The notes: generated by a model not told the origin, from the letters alone. DNA of 62,321 bases from Rivularia sp. MS3 (GCA_019192545.1 JAHCMI010000055.1:1-62321); one strand, 5' to 3'. Shown: positions 1 to 9,491, counted from the first letter of the stretch. Numbers and translations: made by a program.

Positions 1-66
1 TCTTTCAATTCACTTATCTAATTGTATTTTTAGCATACTAAGTACTGAAGAGCCACTTTAGCCAGC

Positions 67-2196
67 TTGGGCTTAAGTCATTACAATATTTTTGACAAAG
101 GAAACCGTTACGCTCAAGTGCTTGCACAAGATACTCCCCGCAAGCTAGCGCTACTGGTAGGAATTAATTATCCAAACAACAATAATCTTAATAGCTTGAA
201 CGGATGCGTTAACGATGTAGATTTACAGCAGGAATTGTTAATTCACCGTTTTCAATTTAAAAAAAGCGATATTCTTCGATTAACAACTAAGGAATCCTTA
301 CAGCAGCAGCCAACTCGCAATCATATTTTAACTGCATTTGAAGAACACTTAATTAAACAAGCCAAACCTGGGGATGTAGTCGTATTTCATTTTTCAGGTC
401 ATGGTTATCGATTACTCGATCCTCATCCGATTCAGAATTGTGATAATCAACAATTCAATGATGATTATAACAGTACTTTTGTCCCGGTAGATGACACATT
501 AAATGGTTCACCTCAAGACATTATGGGGCGTAGTTTGTTCTTATTAATCTCAGCATTGAAAACCAATAACGTCACCGTTGTTTTAGACAGTTGTTTCTCT
601 GGTGGTGGTACTCGGGGAAATTATCAGGTTAGATCGGCAATTCGTAATAATATCAACACATTAGAACCCAGCCAAACAGAAATTGCTTATCAGGAAAGCT
701 GGATGAAGCGATTAAAAATATCTGATTCGGAATTTACTCGTCGTCGCTGTAATGGTGTTGCAAAAGGAGTAATCTTGGCTGCTGCTCAACGAGATGAGGA
801 AGCTTTGGATGCACCTTTTGACGGCTTTTATGCTGGTGCTTTTACTTATGCAATGACGCAATATTTGTGGCAGGAAACCGATAGCGTCAGAAATGCGATC
901 GCTTATATTTCTCCGACAGTAAAATCAACAGGTGGCCATTCTCCCTTTGCAGACGGTAATCAAAACCAACCAGTATATTTTATTGATAACAAGCTGCTGT
1001 CAACAGATGCAGTTATTACCAAAGTCAAAGGAAATCAAGCTAATTTATGGTTGGGTGGATTGAATAATAAAAGTTTAGCAACCTTTAATAAAGATGCAAC
1101 TTTCTCGATAGTAGATGCAACAGGAAAAACACGAGGTAAATTAAAGTTAGAATCCCGTGACGGATTGAAAGCTAAAGCTAAGTTAGTAGATAGTAAGGAA
1201 AATATAATTTCTCTAAAACCGGGGATGCTACTGCAAGAATCAAGTCGGGTGATACCAGCAGATTTACATTTAAGTGTTGGTTTAGATTCTTCTCTGGGAA
1301 ATGAAATTAGTATTGCTGAAACAGAACTTTCCCAAATTTATAGAATAAAACCCGTACCTGCTTTGAAGGATAATATTTCATATCCCGCAGAGGTACAGTT
1401 AATTCTGAGTCGGATGACTGAGGAATATTTACAAATACTAAAGCAGCAAAAAGTAGAAAATATACCAGCAGTTGGCAGTATCGGTTTATTTACTCAAGGA
1501 TTACAAATCGTCCCCCAATCTTTTGCTGAAAAACAAGAGTCAATTAAGACTGCTGTTTGTCGTTTAGAACCAAAATTAAAATCTTTTTTAGCAACTCGAC
1601 TTGTGGAAATGACCTTAAATAAAAATTCGTCTAAATTAGACGTAGAAGTTTCCATGAACTTAGTCGAACAACCAAATCAACCTTTTGCTAAAATTTCGAC
1701 ATTAAAATCAATTTATCCTCAGACAAAATTACCTCTAAATAAATCATTCCAGTTTCAAATAAAAAATAATAGTTCCCATAGTCTTTATGTGATGATGCTA
1801 TTAATAGATTCTACTGGAAGTTTAACGGTAATTCATCCTTACCCGTGGACGAACTTTAATAGAGGAATGCTACTAGCCTCAAACGATACTTTAATCATCG
1901 GTGAACCTAACAAGCCTAAATTACAAGCCGTAAAAAAAGGACTTGCACAAGCTTTAATAATTACCAGTCGTTCGAGTTTAGATAAAGCCGTACATGCATT
2001 AAAAAGAATCGAATCTGAATTAAAAACACAAAAAACAAATCAAAACAAATGCTTCGTTGACCAAACTAGAGGTGCTGAAGTAATAGAAGATTTAATTAAT
2101 GATTTGAGTGGAGAGCGTAGCGGTAAAAATGCAAAAACTAGGGAGATAAAAACCTCTAACATTGCTACTGTTTCATTTAGCTTTGAAGTCGGTTAA
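67..2196 (+). CDS. Caspase-family (C14, orthocaspase-like) protease with C-terminal DUF4384-like region
   Basis: The protein has an N-terminal caspase p20-like fold with the His-Cys dyad visible as FHFSGHG (His112) and VLDSCFSGG (Cys176, numbered from the TTG at 67). A C-terminal part (about residues 545-645) resembles DUF4384, which often follows caspase domains in cyanobacteria. The start is uncertain. TTG at 67 is the first in-frame start, but the codons before it (49-66) encode RATLAS, which looks like the hydrophobic part of a twin-arginine signal, and an in-frame TGA at 46-48 cuts it from any RR motif. The mature protein begins about residue 20 (VLAQ), so the export signal looks truncated. 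Caspase homologues cleave after basic residues in cyanobacteria (family knowledge). The substrate is unknown. The next gene is a CHAT protease on the same strand. Confidence 0.85.
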   Translation: MGLSHYNIFDKGNRYAQVLAQDTPRKLALLVGINYPNNNNLNSLNGCVNDVDLQQELLIHRFQFKKSDILRLTTKESLQQQPTRNHILTAFEEHLIKQAKPGDVVVFHFSGHGYRLLDPHPIQNCDNQQFNDDYNSTFVPVDDTLNGSPQDIMGRSLFLLISALKTNNVTVVLDSCFSGGGTRGNYQVRSAIRNNINTLEPSQTEIAYQESWMKRLKISDSEFTRRRCNGVAKGVILAAAQRDEEALDAPFDGFYAGAFTYAMTQYLWQETDSVRNAIAYISPTVKSTGGHSPFADGNQNQPVYFIDNKLLSTDAVITKVKGNQANLWLGGLNNKSLATFNKDATFSIVDATGKTRGKLKLESRDGLKAKAKLVDSKENIISLKPGMLLQESSRVIPADLHLSVGLDSSLGNEISIAETELSQIYRIKPVPALKDNISYPAEVQLILSRMTEEYLQILKQQKVENIPAVGSIGLFTQGLQIVPQSFAEKQESIKTAVCRLEPKLKSFLATRLVEMTLNKNSSKLDVEVSMNLVEQPNQPFAKISTLKSIYPQTKLPLNKSFQFQIKNNSSHSLYVMMLLIDSTGSLTVIHPYPWTNFNRGMLLASNDTLIIGEPNKPKLQAVKKGLAQALIITSRSSLDKAVHALKRIESELKTQKTNQNKCFVDQTRGAEVIEDLINDLSGERSGKNAKTREIKTSNIATVSFSFEVG

Positions 2197-2296
2197 TAAT
2201 TATCAATTATCAATTATCAGTTATTCACTAATTACGAATTACGAATTATACACACCCGCAGGGTGTAAATCATCAATTACCTATTACGAATTAATT
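2197..2296. repeat. Short tandem repeats (AATTATC, AATTACG) in intergenic spacer
   Basis: The spacer between the caspase and CHAT genes is built from AATTATC and AATTACG heptads, followed by a short palindrome (ACACCCGCAGGGTGT, about 2250-2265). Such heptad repeats are common in Nostocales spacers. The upstream in-frame extension of the CHAT gene is only translation of these repeats. Confidence 0.6.
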
Positions 2297-5200
2297 ATGT
2301 TTTATCGTTTAAAATATTTACTTGCAACCACAATAATGCTTTGTGTAACATTGCCCCCAAAAGTTGTGTTTTCTCAGTCAGAATTGACGAATGTAGAAAA
2401 AAATAACGCTTCTCAACAAAATTTACCCGTTAAACAAGAGCAACTGAGAAAGACAGCATTGCAACTATACCAAGCAGGCGAACAAAACTATCAGCAATCC
2501 AACTATCAAGAAGCATTAGAGAAGTTTCAACAAGCTTTACCAATTCTCCAACAAATCGGCGATCGCTCAGGAGAAGCTGCAACTCTAAATTATATTGGAC
2601 AAATTTATTTTAATTTGAAACAGTATGCCAAAGCCTCAGAATTTTTAAACGCAGCTTTAACATCGAATTGGGGACGTATACGCAAACGAGTACCAGATTA
2701 TGGTAGATTCCCCAAAGTAAAACCCGATGCTACAGCGAATCCTCTTCCTAACGAACCTTTCGTACATACTGCTGCTCCTGGTATAGGAGAGACTCTTCCG
2801 AGTGAATCCGAATCAAAACCAGCAACCGATGTTGGTATAGGCAATACCCTTCCTAGCGAATCTCCGTCACCATCTTTGTTTCAACAAGATTCTGTGAATG
2901 TGGGCAATACTCTTTCTATTCAGCCCCAAGCACAACCTTGTATATCTTGTTCGTATACGCCTATAGGTGACACTATATCAATCATCAATGAAAGCGACAA
3001 AAAAGAATTAAATGGAGCTATTAAAAATAATCTTGGTTTAGCTTACTTGTATCAAGGAAAGTATAATGAAGCAGAGGAATTAATCTATCAAGCTTTAGAT
3101 TTTTTTAGAAAAATTAATCGTAAAATAGAACAAGGTAATACGCTGAATAATTTAGCAGAACTTTATCGTCATCGAAGTCAATATCCAAAATCATTAGAGT
3201 ATTTAAATCAAGCAAAAGCAATTTTTACACGAAATAAAAATCAGCTTGGTATTGGAACTACTATGAATAATATTGGGTTAGTACATGATGAATTAGGTGA
3301 ACATCATCAAGCACTAAAACACTATCAATACTCCTTAGCAATCCGCAGGAAAATCAAAGATAAACATGGTATTGGCACAAGTCTTCATAATATTGGATTC
3401 ATACACGATAGATTAGAAGAATATGATACAGCACTTGAATTTTACCAACAAGCTTTAAAAGTTCATCATCAAGTGAATAACCGAGGAGCTAAAGCCTCAA
3501 CTTTAAATAATATGGGTTTAATTCATAATAAACTCGGTCGAAATACTTTAGCTTTACAATATCTCAAACAATCCAAATATATTTTCCAAAAACTTAACTA
3601 TCCGTCAAGTGAAGCCAACACCCTCGATAGCTTAGGAACAGTTTACAGAAGTCAGGGTGAATACAAGCAAGCTTCTGAAGCTTATCACAAAGCCTTAGCT
3701 ATCAGTCACAAGATTGAAAATCGGACTTTAGAAAGAATTATCCTGAGTAATATTGGTGACTTATTAACAGAAAAAAAACAACCGGAATTAGCAATTGTTT
3801 TCTATAAGCAATCAGTTAAAATCACCGAAGAAATTAGAAAAGGTTTGCAAAGCCTTCCCTTAGAACAACAAAAATCTTATACTAAAACAGTCACAGATAC
3901 CTATCGCAATCTTGCCAGCTTATTGTTAAAGCAAAATAGAATTCAAGAAGCACAGCAAGTTCTCGATTTACTCAAAGTACAAGAGGTAGAAGACTATCTT
4001 CATAATACCCGACAAACGAAAGCACAAAGATTAGAAAACTATCTGATTAACAGACCAGTCACTAATAAAAAAATCACAATATTACAACCCGAACTAAAAA
4101 TTATTCAAAAATATCATCAACAATCAAAAACTGCAATTGAATTAGGACAAGAACTTTCTCAATTACAAGAAATACCAGAAAAAAAACGCACCAAGGTACA
4201 GCGAAAACGAATTTTTGAATTAGTTCTAATACAACAAGACTTAAACAAACAATTCAATCAATTCGCCAAACAAAAAGATATCCTGCATTTATTAGAAAAG
4301 CTGACCCCCGAAGCTCGAAATCAAATAGTAGATATAAAAAGTCTTGATGCTCTGCGGGATGATTTACGTCGTTTGAATGCAGTAATCATATATCCTTTAA
4401 TTCTGGATAACCGTTTAGAATTAATTATTACCACTCCCGATTCTCCACCATTACGACGCACGGTTAATATTAAAAGCTCGGAGTTGAATCAAGAAATTAT
4501 CAATTTCCGTCAAGCATTACAAAATCGTCATTCCGATATCAAAATCTCTGCAAAGCGACTTTACAACTTACTGATTAAACCTTTGGAACAAGACTTAAAT
4601 CAAGCCAATCCCAAAACTATTATTTATGCCCCCGATGGTAAATTACGTTACATTCCTTTAGCCGCTCTCCACAATGGAAATCAATGGTTAATAGAACGTT
4701 ACCAAGTCAACAACATCACCGCGAAATCTCTAACCGATTTTACAGCAGAACCCAAACCCTTAAAAAAAGTATTAGCGGGAGCCTTCGGAAAAGGTAAATA
4801 CAACATAGAAATAGGACAGCGTATTTTTCCTTTTGCTCAATTACCTTTCACACTTCCAGAAGTCGAAAACCTTGCAAATATCGTACCCCAAACCAAAACA
4901 TTAATTAACCACCAATTCAGTAAAAATGCGGTTTTAAGCAGCATGAACGAACACGATGTCCTTCATTTTGCTACTCATGCTGCATTTGTACCAGAAGATG
5001 CTTCACAGTCATTTATTCTATTTGGGAATGGAGAAAAAGCAACCATTACAGAAATTGGTAATTGGACGCTAAATAACGTTGACTTAGTGGTATTGAGTGC
5101 TTGTGAAACTGGTTTAGGAGGAAAATTAGGTAACGGTGAAGAAATTCTCGGCTTGGGATATCAATTTCAAAATCGAGGAGTCAGAGCAACTATCGCTTCT

Positions 5201-5458
5201 CTGTGGAGAGTATCAGATGGCGCTACAAAAACCCTTATGAGTGAGTTTTACAGTAATGCTTTGAAAAGTGATGTTACCAAATCAGAAGCCCTGCGACAAG
5301 CTCAGATAGCATTAATTAAAGATGATGGTTCAGCTGTTGGCGTGAATAACAGAAGTATTTTTAAAATTAGTCAAGACGATTCACCGCAGGTGAAAACTAA
5401 AAAATTCCAGCATCCTTATTATTGGGCACCTTTCATCTTAATTGGTAACGGCTTTTGA
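2297..5458 (+). CDS. Secreted or membrane-anchored TPR-CHAT protease
   Basis: The start is taken at ATG 2297, which opens onto a signal peptide (MFYRLKYLLATTIMLCVTL, then cleavage near VFSQ). The longer upstream reading is repeat sequence. From the N-terminus it has one TPR pair (about 45-110), a low-complexity insert with the repeated phrase IG(N/E)TLPSES (about 150-230), then at least eight TPRs (about 235-520), a helical linker, and a CHAT domain (about 690-1050). The CHAT dyad is seen as HFATHAAF (His894) and LSACETGLGG (Cys936). CHAT proteases relate to separase and caspases, and TPR-CHAT proteins act as induced proteases in some bacterial defence systems (family knowledge). The location beside a caspase gene is notable. 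Substrate unknown. Confidence 0.88.
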   Translation: MFYRLKYLLATTIMLCVTLPPKVVFSQSELTNVEKNNASQQNLPVKQEQLRKTALQLYQAGEQNYQQSNYQEALEKFQQALPILQQIGDRSGEAATLNYIGQIYFNLKQYAKASEFLNAALTSNWGRIRKRVPDYGRFPKVKPDATANPLPNEPFVHTAAPGIGETLPSESESKPATDVGIGNTLPSESPSPSLFQQDSVNVGNTLSIQPQAQPCISCSYTPIGDTISIINESDKKELNGAIKNNLGLAYLYQGKYNEAEELIYQALDFFRKINRKIEQGNTLNNLAELYRHRSQYPKSLEYLNQAKAIFTRNKNQLGIGTTMNNIGLVHDELGEHHQALKHYQYSLAIRRKIKDKHGIGTSLHNIGFIHDRLEEYDTALEFYQQALKVHHQVNNRGAKASTLNNMGLIHNKLGRNTLALQYLKQSKYIFQKLNYPSSEANTLDSLGTVYRSQGEYKQASEAYHKALAISHKIENRTLERIILSNIGDLLTEKKQPELAIVFYKQSVKITEEIRKGLQSLPLEQQKSYTKTVTDTYRNLASLLLKQNRIQEAQQVLDLLKVQEVEDYLHNTRQTKAQRLENYLINRPVTNKKITILQPELKIIQKYHQQSKTAIELGQELSQLQEIPEKKRTKVQRKRIFELVLIQQDLNKQFNQFAKQKDILHLLEKLTPEARNQIVDIKSLDALRDDLRRLNAVIIYPLILDNRLELIITTPDSPPLRRTVNIKSSELNQEIINFRQALQNRHSDIKISAKRLYNLLIKPLEQDLNQANPKTIIYAPDGKLRYIPLAALHNGNQWLIERYQVNNITAKSLTDFTAEPKPLKKVLAGAFGKGKYNIEIGQRIFPFAQLPFTLPEVENLANIVPQTKTLINHQFSKNAVLSSMNEHDVLHFATHAAFVPEDASQSFILFGNGEKATITEIGNWTLNNVDLVVLSACETGLGGKLGNGEEILGLGYQFQNRGVRATIASLWRVSDGATKTLMSEFYSNALKSDVTKSEALRQAQIALIKDDGSAVGVNNRSIFKISQDDSPQVKTKKFQHPYYWAPFILIGNGF

Positions 5459-5671
5459 GACTTTAACCAAATTTGATATTACCCAAGCTCTCTTTTACAA
5501 GGGGGCTTTAGTAATTTTAATGCCTTGATATCAACAAATATTCCAGCAGCCATAGACTTACTTTTTACAAATTTTACATAAGTGTTTACTTCTCAAAGAT
5601 ATATCACCTCGGAAGCGATGAATGAATAATGAATCACTTCAACATTACATCTTACAAGGTTATCAAGAACA

Positions 5672-6277
5672 ATGAATACTCAAAATATTCGCAGAACATC
5701 CGTTAAATTAGTCAAAAGTTTTCTCGTAGCAGCAACACTCCTGACTGCTTCTGCTGCACCCGCTTTAGCTGCACCTAAAGTTGAAATTCTCGGAGCGGGT
5801 TACGGTGGAAATGGTTGTCCTGATGGCTCTGCAAGCGTTACCGTTAGCCCCGATGGCCAAGAATTAACTCTTCTATTCGATAAGTTCATCGCCGAAGGTA
5901 ATAATGTCAAACAGAGCCGTAAAAGCTGTAATTTATCAATTCCTATCAAAGTTCCTCAAGGCTTTCAAATCTCTCTCTACGATGCTGATTATCGCGGTTA
6001 TGTTTCTCCTTACACCAAAGGAAGACTCAGAGCAGAATACTTCTTTGCCGGTCAACGCGGCCCAGTTTTTCAGAGAATATTCAACGGTGAAATCGACTAT
6101 AACGTTCGCGATCGCCTAGCAACAGTTGCTAATGTCTGGTCTAAATGTGGTAAAAGCGAAAACATGCGAGTCAATGCAGCAATGTCTGCTCGCGGTCGGG
6201 GAATTGCCACAGTTGACTCTTTTGACCTAGCGCATCGTGGTTTGAAATATCACATAAAATATCGTGCTTGCAAATAG
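5672..6277 (+). CDS. Secreted DUF4360 family protein
   Basis: This 201-residue protein has a Sec signal peptide with cleavage near APALAAPKVEI (about residue 34). The mature part carries spaced cysteines (Cys in GNGCPDG, SRKSCNL, WSKCGKS and the terminal YRACK), which suggests two disulfides, and the conserved pattern of DUF4360 (SLYDADYRGY, then LRAEYFFAGQRG). Function of the family is not known to me. Secreted members are found in cyanobacteria and fungi. A long hairpin with a T-run follows at 6297-6386. It is probably a single-gene unit, and lies in the putative hupS element 1. Confidence 0.8.
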   Translation: MNTQNIRRTSVKLVKSFLVAATLLTASAAPALAAPKVEILGAGYGGNGCPDGSASVTVSPDGQELTLLFDKFIAEGNNVKQSRKSCNLSIPIKVPQGFQISLYDADYRGYVSPYTKGRLRAEYFFAGQRGPVFQRIFNGEIDYNVRDRLATVANVWSKCGKSENMRVNAAMSARGRGIATVDSFDLAHRGLKYHIKYRACK

Positions 6278-6296
6278 ATAAACACAAGCTCGAATG

Positions 6297-6386
6297 GGCG
6301 TTGCAGGTTGAAAGTGTAAAGGGGTTTAGGCTTTCAGTATCCTTGTTTTGTCATGTTAAATATGTAAATTCTGCAACGCCTATTTT
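6297..6386 (+). terminator. Hairpin with T-run after the DUF4360 gene
   Basis: GGCGTTGCAG at 6297-6306 pairs perfectly with CTGCAACGCC at 6371-6380, followed by TATTTTTT. The loop of 64 nt is long for a plain terminator, so this could instead be a small inverted-repeat element serving as one. Confidence 0.5.
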
Positions 6387-6944
6387 TTACCAGTCGGATT
6401 CACATCATTATTTTCTACCGGAACCGCGCACAATGTCTCTCATTTTTAACGCCACTTGCTACAACCGGTGGAACCCCGGCAACGCAGGGACACGCTGCGC
6501 TAACGCAAGAGTTTGAATCCTATTTACAATCTGTTACATAGCGCGGGTTCAATTACTCCCTTCCCGGCAGAAGATTACCGTTTGGGGTTGAGTCAGAGAG
6601 TGAGGGAGAAATTTTCATAGGAAATCTTAGAGCGGAATGGGAGTAAATGTAGACAAAACTTAGAATTAAAACCTTGAAACCCTTACTATGCTTAGATAAA
6701 GACTGTATTATCAATTAATTTGAACCATAAATAATTACTTTTAGATTTATTCCCTATTCCCTTTTTTCAGTATTTTTTAAGCATCCCTTTGTACGGATGA
6801 ACCGTAAAAACAATTATCCCTGCTATTTCAGTATCAAAATTGTCATAGTTCGCTATTAGCAGAAAACTTTACGCTCACAGTTAATCGTATATTTAACCCA
6901 AACGAAAAGTTAATCTCACAGTTAACTGAGAGAATGCCGTTATT
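6387..6944. other. Spacer with a dispersed repeat and possible gene debris
   Basis: No convincing gene is present. Positions about 6448-6500 (starting ACTTGCTACAA, containing GGCAACGCAG) match in inverted orientation the sequence at about 30858-30905 in the nif operon, so this is a dispersed repeat. Positions 6541-6620 keep one frame open for about 25 codons and could be debris of a lost gene, but I cannot name it. Confidence 0.4.
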
Positions 6945-7085
6945 ATGCGAATAGAAACTGACAAAGAATTTTGGACAAGACAACTTCAAGAATGGCGCAA
7001 ACTAGTTAAACAGAGGGAATTAAACAAACTCAATTCCCGTAACAACTCGCTTGTCAATAATAATGCGACGAACAAACCTGTTTAA
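6945..7085 (+). CDS. Possible 46-residue basic small protein
   Basis: A short frame from ATG 6945 to TAA 7085 encodes a charged peptide (contains FWTRQLQEWRKLVKQREL) with an N-terminal amphipathic helix. It converges with, and overlaps by 66 bp, the 3' end of the serine recombinase. Small basic proteins beside recombinases can be directionality factors, but nothing beyond position supports that here. No clear ribosome binding site. Confidence 0.25.
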   Translation: MRIETDKEFWTRQLQEWRKLVKQRELNKLNSRNNSLVNNNATNKPV

Positions 7086-8555
7086 TATCCGCTTCTTATC
7101 ATCCGGTGTTCTAGTCTGCCAAAATTCGCGATCGCAAAACATTCGGGATAATTCTTCTCTTACCAACAAGCTGCGTGTCGTTACCTTTTTATTCAAGCTA
7201 AGAATACTAGCTATTTGTTCGTGAATGCCATCTTTAGCTTGTTCGACAAAGGGATTATCGGGTAACTTCTCTAACCCTGCTAAAGTTTCCCTAAGTTGCT
7301 TAACTTCTGCGGGTTCTTCTCGTTTCTCAGACTCTAAATTTACCATTCCGGCCAGTCTCGTAGCTTCTTTTACCAGTAAATCTGCAACTTGTTCGTCGAG
7401 ATTATCGCTGCGAATCATTTCTTTGCGATCGCATCTTCCCAATGAAAAATAGCTGCATTGATAATAGTGGATTAATTTACCTCCCCTTTTAAGTTGTCCT
7501 GATGTACGAGTTAATGCTCCCCCACAGTTAGAGCATTTTAATAAGTTGGCGAAAGCATTGACTCTTTTACTACCAACCCAGCGATTGTTGGCATTAGAGC
7601 GAATAATTTTTTTAACTTGTTCGTGCTGCTCGCGGCTAATAATCCCTTCATGAGTATCCCAATTGCAATCCCATTTATCAAAATGATTTAGTTGCTTTCC
7701 CGATGGACTTTTGGTAGTTACGTTAAAAGGAGTTCCCCCAGCATTAACTGGATTAACTAAAAAATTCTTCAATCCTGATGGGGACCACTGTAAACTTCCC
7801 CAAGGATATCTTTTAAAAGTATTCTTCTTATTTGAAGAAAAATCAGCATTATCGAAATTCTCTCTATCAATGACGTGCTTGCGAGCTTGTTTACGACTTC
7901 GGGCTTCCACCTTACCAGGAGTGCCAAAGATTTTATTCAGAGTGTCGCAGGTTTTACGAACGCTACCACATTGATTAAATACTTCAAAAATAAATAAAGC
8001 TAACTCCCAGACTCGAAAACATCGATTACCTTCCAACAAACAAACGCACCAATTTTCATCTTTAACATAGCGATCGTTAACTACCTTCCATCCCAAAGGA
8101 GCAAACCTGTGACTTTTTCTTTGTGCCATTCGATGCTTGCGTTCGGCACTGACGCGACTAGATAACATTTTAATCTCAAATTTCGATGCTGCGAGCAAAA
8201 TATCAACAGTTAATTCCCCACCCAAACTTTCAGTATCAATAGTTTGATCCAGAGCTATTAATTTAATCTTTTTACTCCGCAATACTTCCATTAAGGCGTA
8301 AAATAATTTTGAAGAACTGCCAATACGGTCAATTCTTGTTACCATTAGTTCGCTAACTCTATCCTTAGCCGCTACTTTTAAATCATCAATCAATTGTTGC
8401 AGCCCGTCGCGAACTTCAGTAGTACGACTCTGAATATCCCAATAAAAACGCACGCATCCGGAATTTTTGCCTCTTTCTAACTGCTTCTTGAGCGCATCTC
8501 TATCTTCTTGCTGCTCGATACTAGATACTCGGGCATAAAACCATCTTTCGTTCAT
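7020..8555 (-). CDS. Large serine recombinase, XisF-like, of hupS element 1
   Basis: This 511-residue protein has an N-terminal resolvase domain opening with YARVSSIEQ, where Ser11 is the expected nucleophile. It also has the arginine-containing segment TRIDRIGSSSKLF, a recombinase domain (about 160-320), and a zinc ribbon with CSNCGG near residue 337 and a second Cys pair (QCSYFSLGRC) near 370, then a coiled-coil tail. This matches large serine recombinases such as XisF of the Anabaena fdxN element (family knowledge). It begins about 40 bp from the hupS fragment and reads away from it, and is the likely agent for excising the element. It is clearly related to the recombinase at 35676-37229. 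Confidence 0.9.
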   Translation of the reverse strand: MNERWFYARVSSIEQQEDRDALKKQLERGKNSGCVRFYWDIQSRTTEVRDGLQQLIDDLKVAAKDRVSELMVTRIDRIGSSSKLFYALMEVLRSKKIKLIALDQTIDTESLGGELTVDILLAASKFEIKMLSSRVSAERKHRMAQRKSHRFAPLGWKVVNDRYVKDENWCVCLLEGNRCFRVWELALFIFEVFNQCGSVRKTCDTLNKIFGTPGKVEARSRKQARKHVIDRENFDNADFSSNKKNTFKRYPWGSLQWSPSGLKNFLVNPVNAGGTPFNVTTKSPSGKQLNHFDKWDCNWDTHEGIISREQHEQVKKIIRSNANNRWVGSKRVNAFANLLKCSNCGGALTRTSGQLKRGGKLIHYYQCSYFSLGRCDRKEMIRSDNLDEQVADLLVKEATRLAGMVNLESEKREEPAEVKQLRETLAGLEKLPDNPFVEQAKDGIHEQIASILSLNKKVTTRSLLVREELSRMFCDREFWQTRTPDDKKRILNRFVRRIIIDKRVVTGIEFV

Positions 8556-8596
8556 AGAATTTTATTTTCTGTTTTTTGTTCTATAGAGAATATACT

Positions 8597-9164
8597 ATGT
8601 CATTCCTAAATGCCGAAGAACCAACAGCGGTCGATTTAGTAACTGACTTTGGGGTTAACATACTATGGCATCCATCTTTGGGAATGGAGTTGGGTACCGA
8701 ATTACAAACGATGTTGTGGGAATGTCTATTAGGTAAAAAACCTTTGGACATTCTCGTGTTTGAAGGTACCGTAATTAATGGCCCCAACGGTACCGGGGAA
8801 TGGAATCGTTTCGCCGATCGCCCTATGAAAGATTGGTTGAGCGATTTGGCTCAAGTCGCCAATTTTGTTGTAGCGGTAGGTGACTGCGCCTGTTGGGGAG
8901 GAATTCCCTCGATGGCACCAAATCCCAGTGAATCAATAGGGCTGCAATATCTTAGAAGAGAAGAAGGCGGGTTTTTAGGTAAAGATTTTCGAGCGAAGTC
9001 TGGTTTACCCGTTATCAATATACCTGGCTGCCCGGCCCATCCGGACTGGATTACTCAAATATTAGTCGCCATTGCAACAGGTAGAATCGGCGATATTGTT
9101 CTTGATGATTTGCATCGTCCCCAAACCTTCTTTAATACCTTTACTCAGACTGGTTGTACAAGAA
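8597..9164 (+). CDS. hupS: hupS, middle segment: uptake [NiFe]-hydrogenase small subunit
   Basis: HupS carries the iron-sulfur clusters of the uptake hydrogenase that reoxidises hydrogen released by nitrogenase. The segment from Met at 8597 matches HupS from MSFLNAEEP to FTQTGCTR, including the cluster-ligand stretches VGDCACWGG and NIPGCPAHP. The first ~16 residues are missing on the left (element 1), and after Arg of GCTR homology stops at a second interruption (element 2). Joining 8597-9164 to 11005-11351 gives 915 bp in frame, or 304 residues. Adding the missing 16 residues gives about 320, the usual HupS length. It lacks the first Cys ligand, so this piece alone could not make a working subunit. 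Confidence 0.95.
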
Positions 9165-9174
9165 TTATTCACTT
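9158..9174 (+). repeat. Left recombination site of hupS element 2
   Basis: ACAAGAATTATTCACTT here and ACAAGAAATATCCACTT at 10998-11014 agree at 15 of 17 positions and are 1,840 bp apart. Crossover inside the shared ACAAGAA gives the codons for Gly-Cys-Thr-Arg-Asn-Ile-His-Phe, the usual HupS sequence. Confidence 0.85.
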
Positions 9175-9491
9175 ATTCAACTCGAACTATTGCTGGACAA
9201 AATTTGTAGAAGTTTTGAATAATATTTGATTAATAGTTTACTAATTAAATTTATCTTCACAAATATAAATGTAGTTAAAAGCCCGATTTTTATTAACAAC
9301 TTTGATTGCAAATTAGTTTACTAATTATTTACTAAATTCATATTTAATAGAAATGAATTAAAATAAATTTAAATAATAGTAAGTATATCTACATATCATT
9401 GACTAAGCTTGCAAACTAAATAAATCTAATAACAAAAAAATGACCATCATACGAGGTCACTTAGCTATATACATTTACAATTTATTCGCTT

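Larger units (their letters stand above)
1..8596. mobile_element. Right-hand part of a putative excision element interrupting hupS (element 1)
   Basis: The hupS fragment beginning at 8597 lacks the conserved first ~16 residues that carry the first Cys ligand of the proximal iron-sulfur cluster. Homology stops near 8591-8596, and a large serine recombinase reading away from hupS starts at 8555. This is the usual layout of heterocyst excision elements, where the recombinase lies next to one border. No hupS 5' end is visible anywhere in 1-8590, so the other border should lie to the left of the window. Cargo seen here is a caspase-like protease, a TPR-CHAT protease and a DUF4360 protein. The core repeat cannot be defined with one border. 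A simple loss of the hupS 5' end is the alternative. Confidence 0.7.

Noticed and set aside
2162-2296. 45-residue N-terminal extension of the first TPR-CHAT protein
   Set aside because: It is translation of heptad repeats and the stop-overlapping end of the caspase gene. The Met at 2297 opens on a good signal peptide.
6268-6516. 82-codon reading frame after the DUF4360 gene
   Set aside because: It runs through a hairpin and a dispersed repeat that recurs in the nif operon; no ribosome site or recognisable protein.
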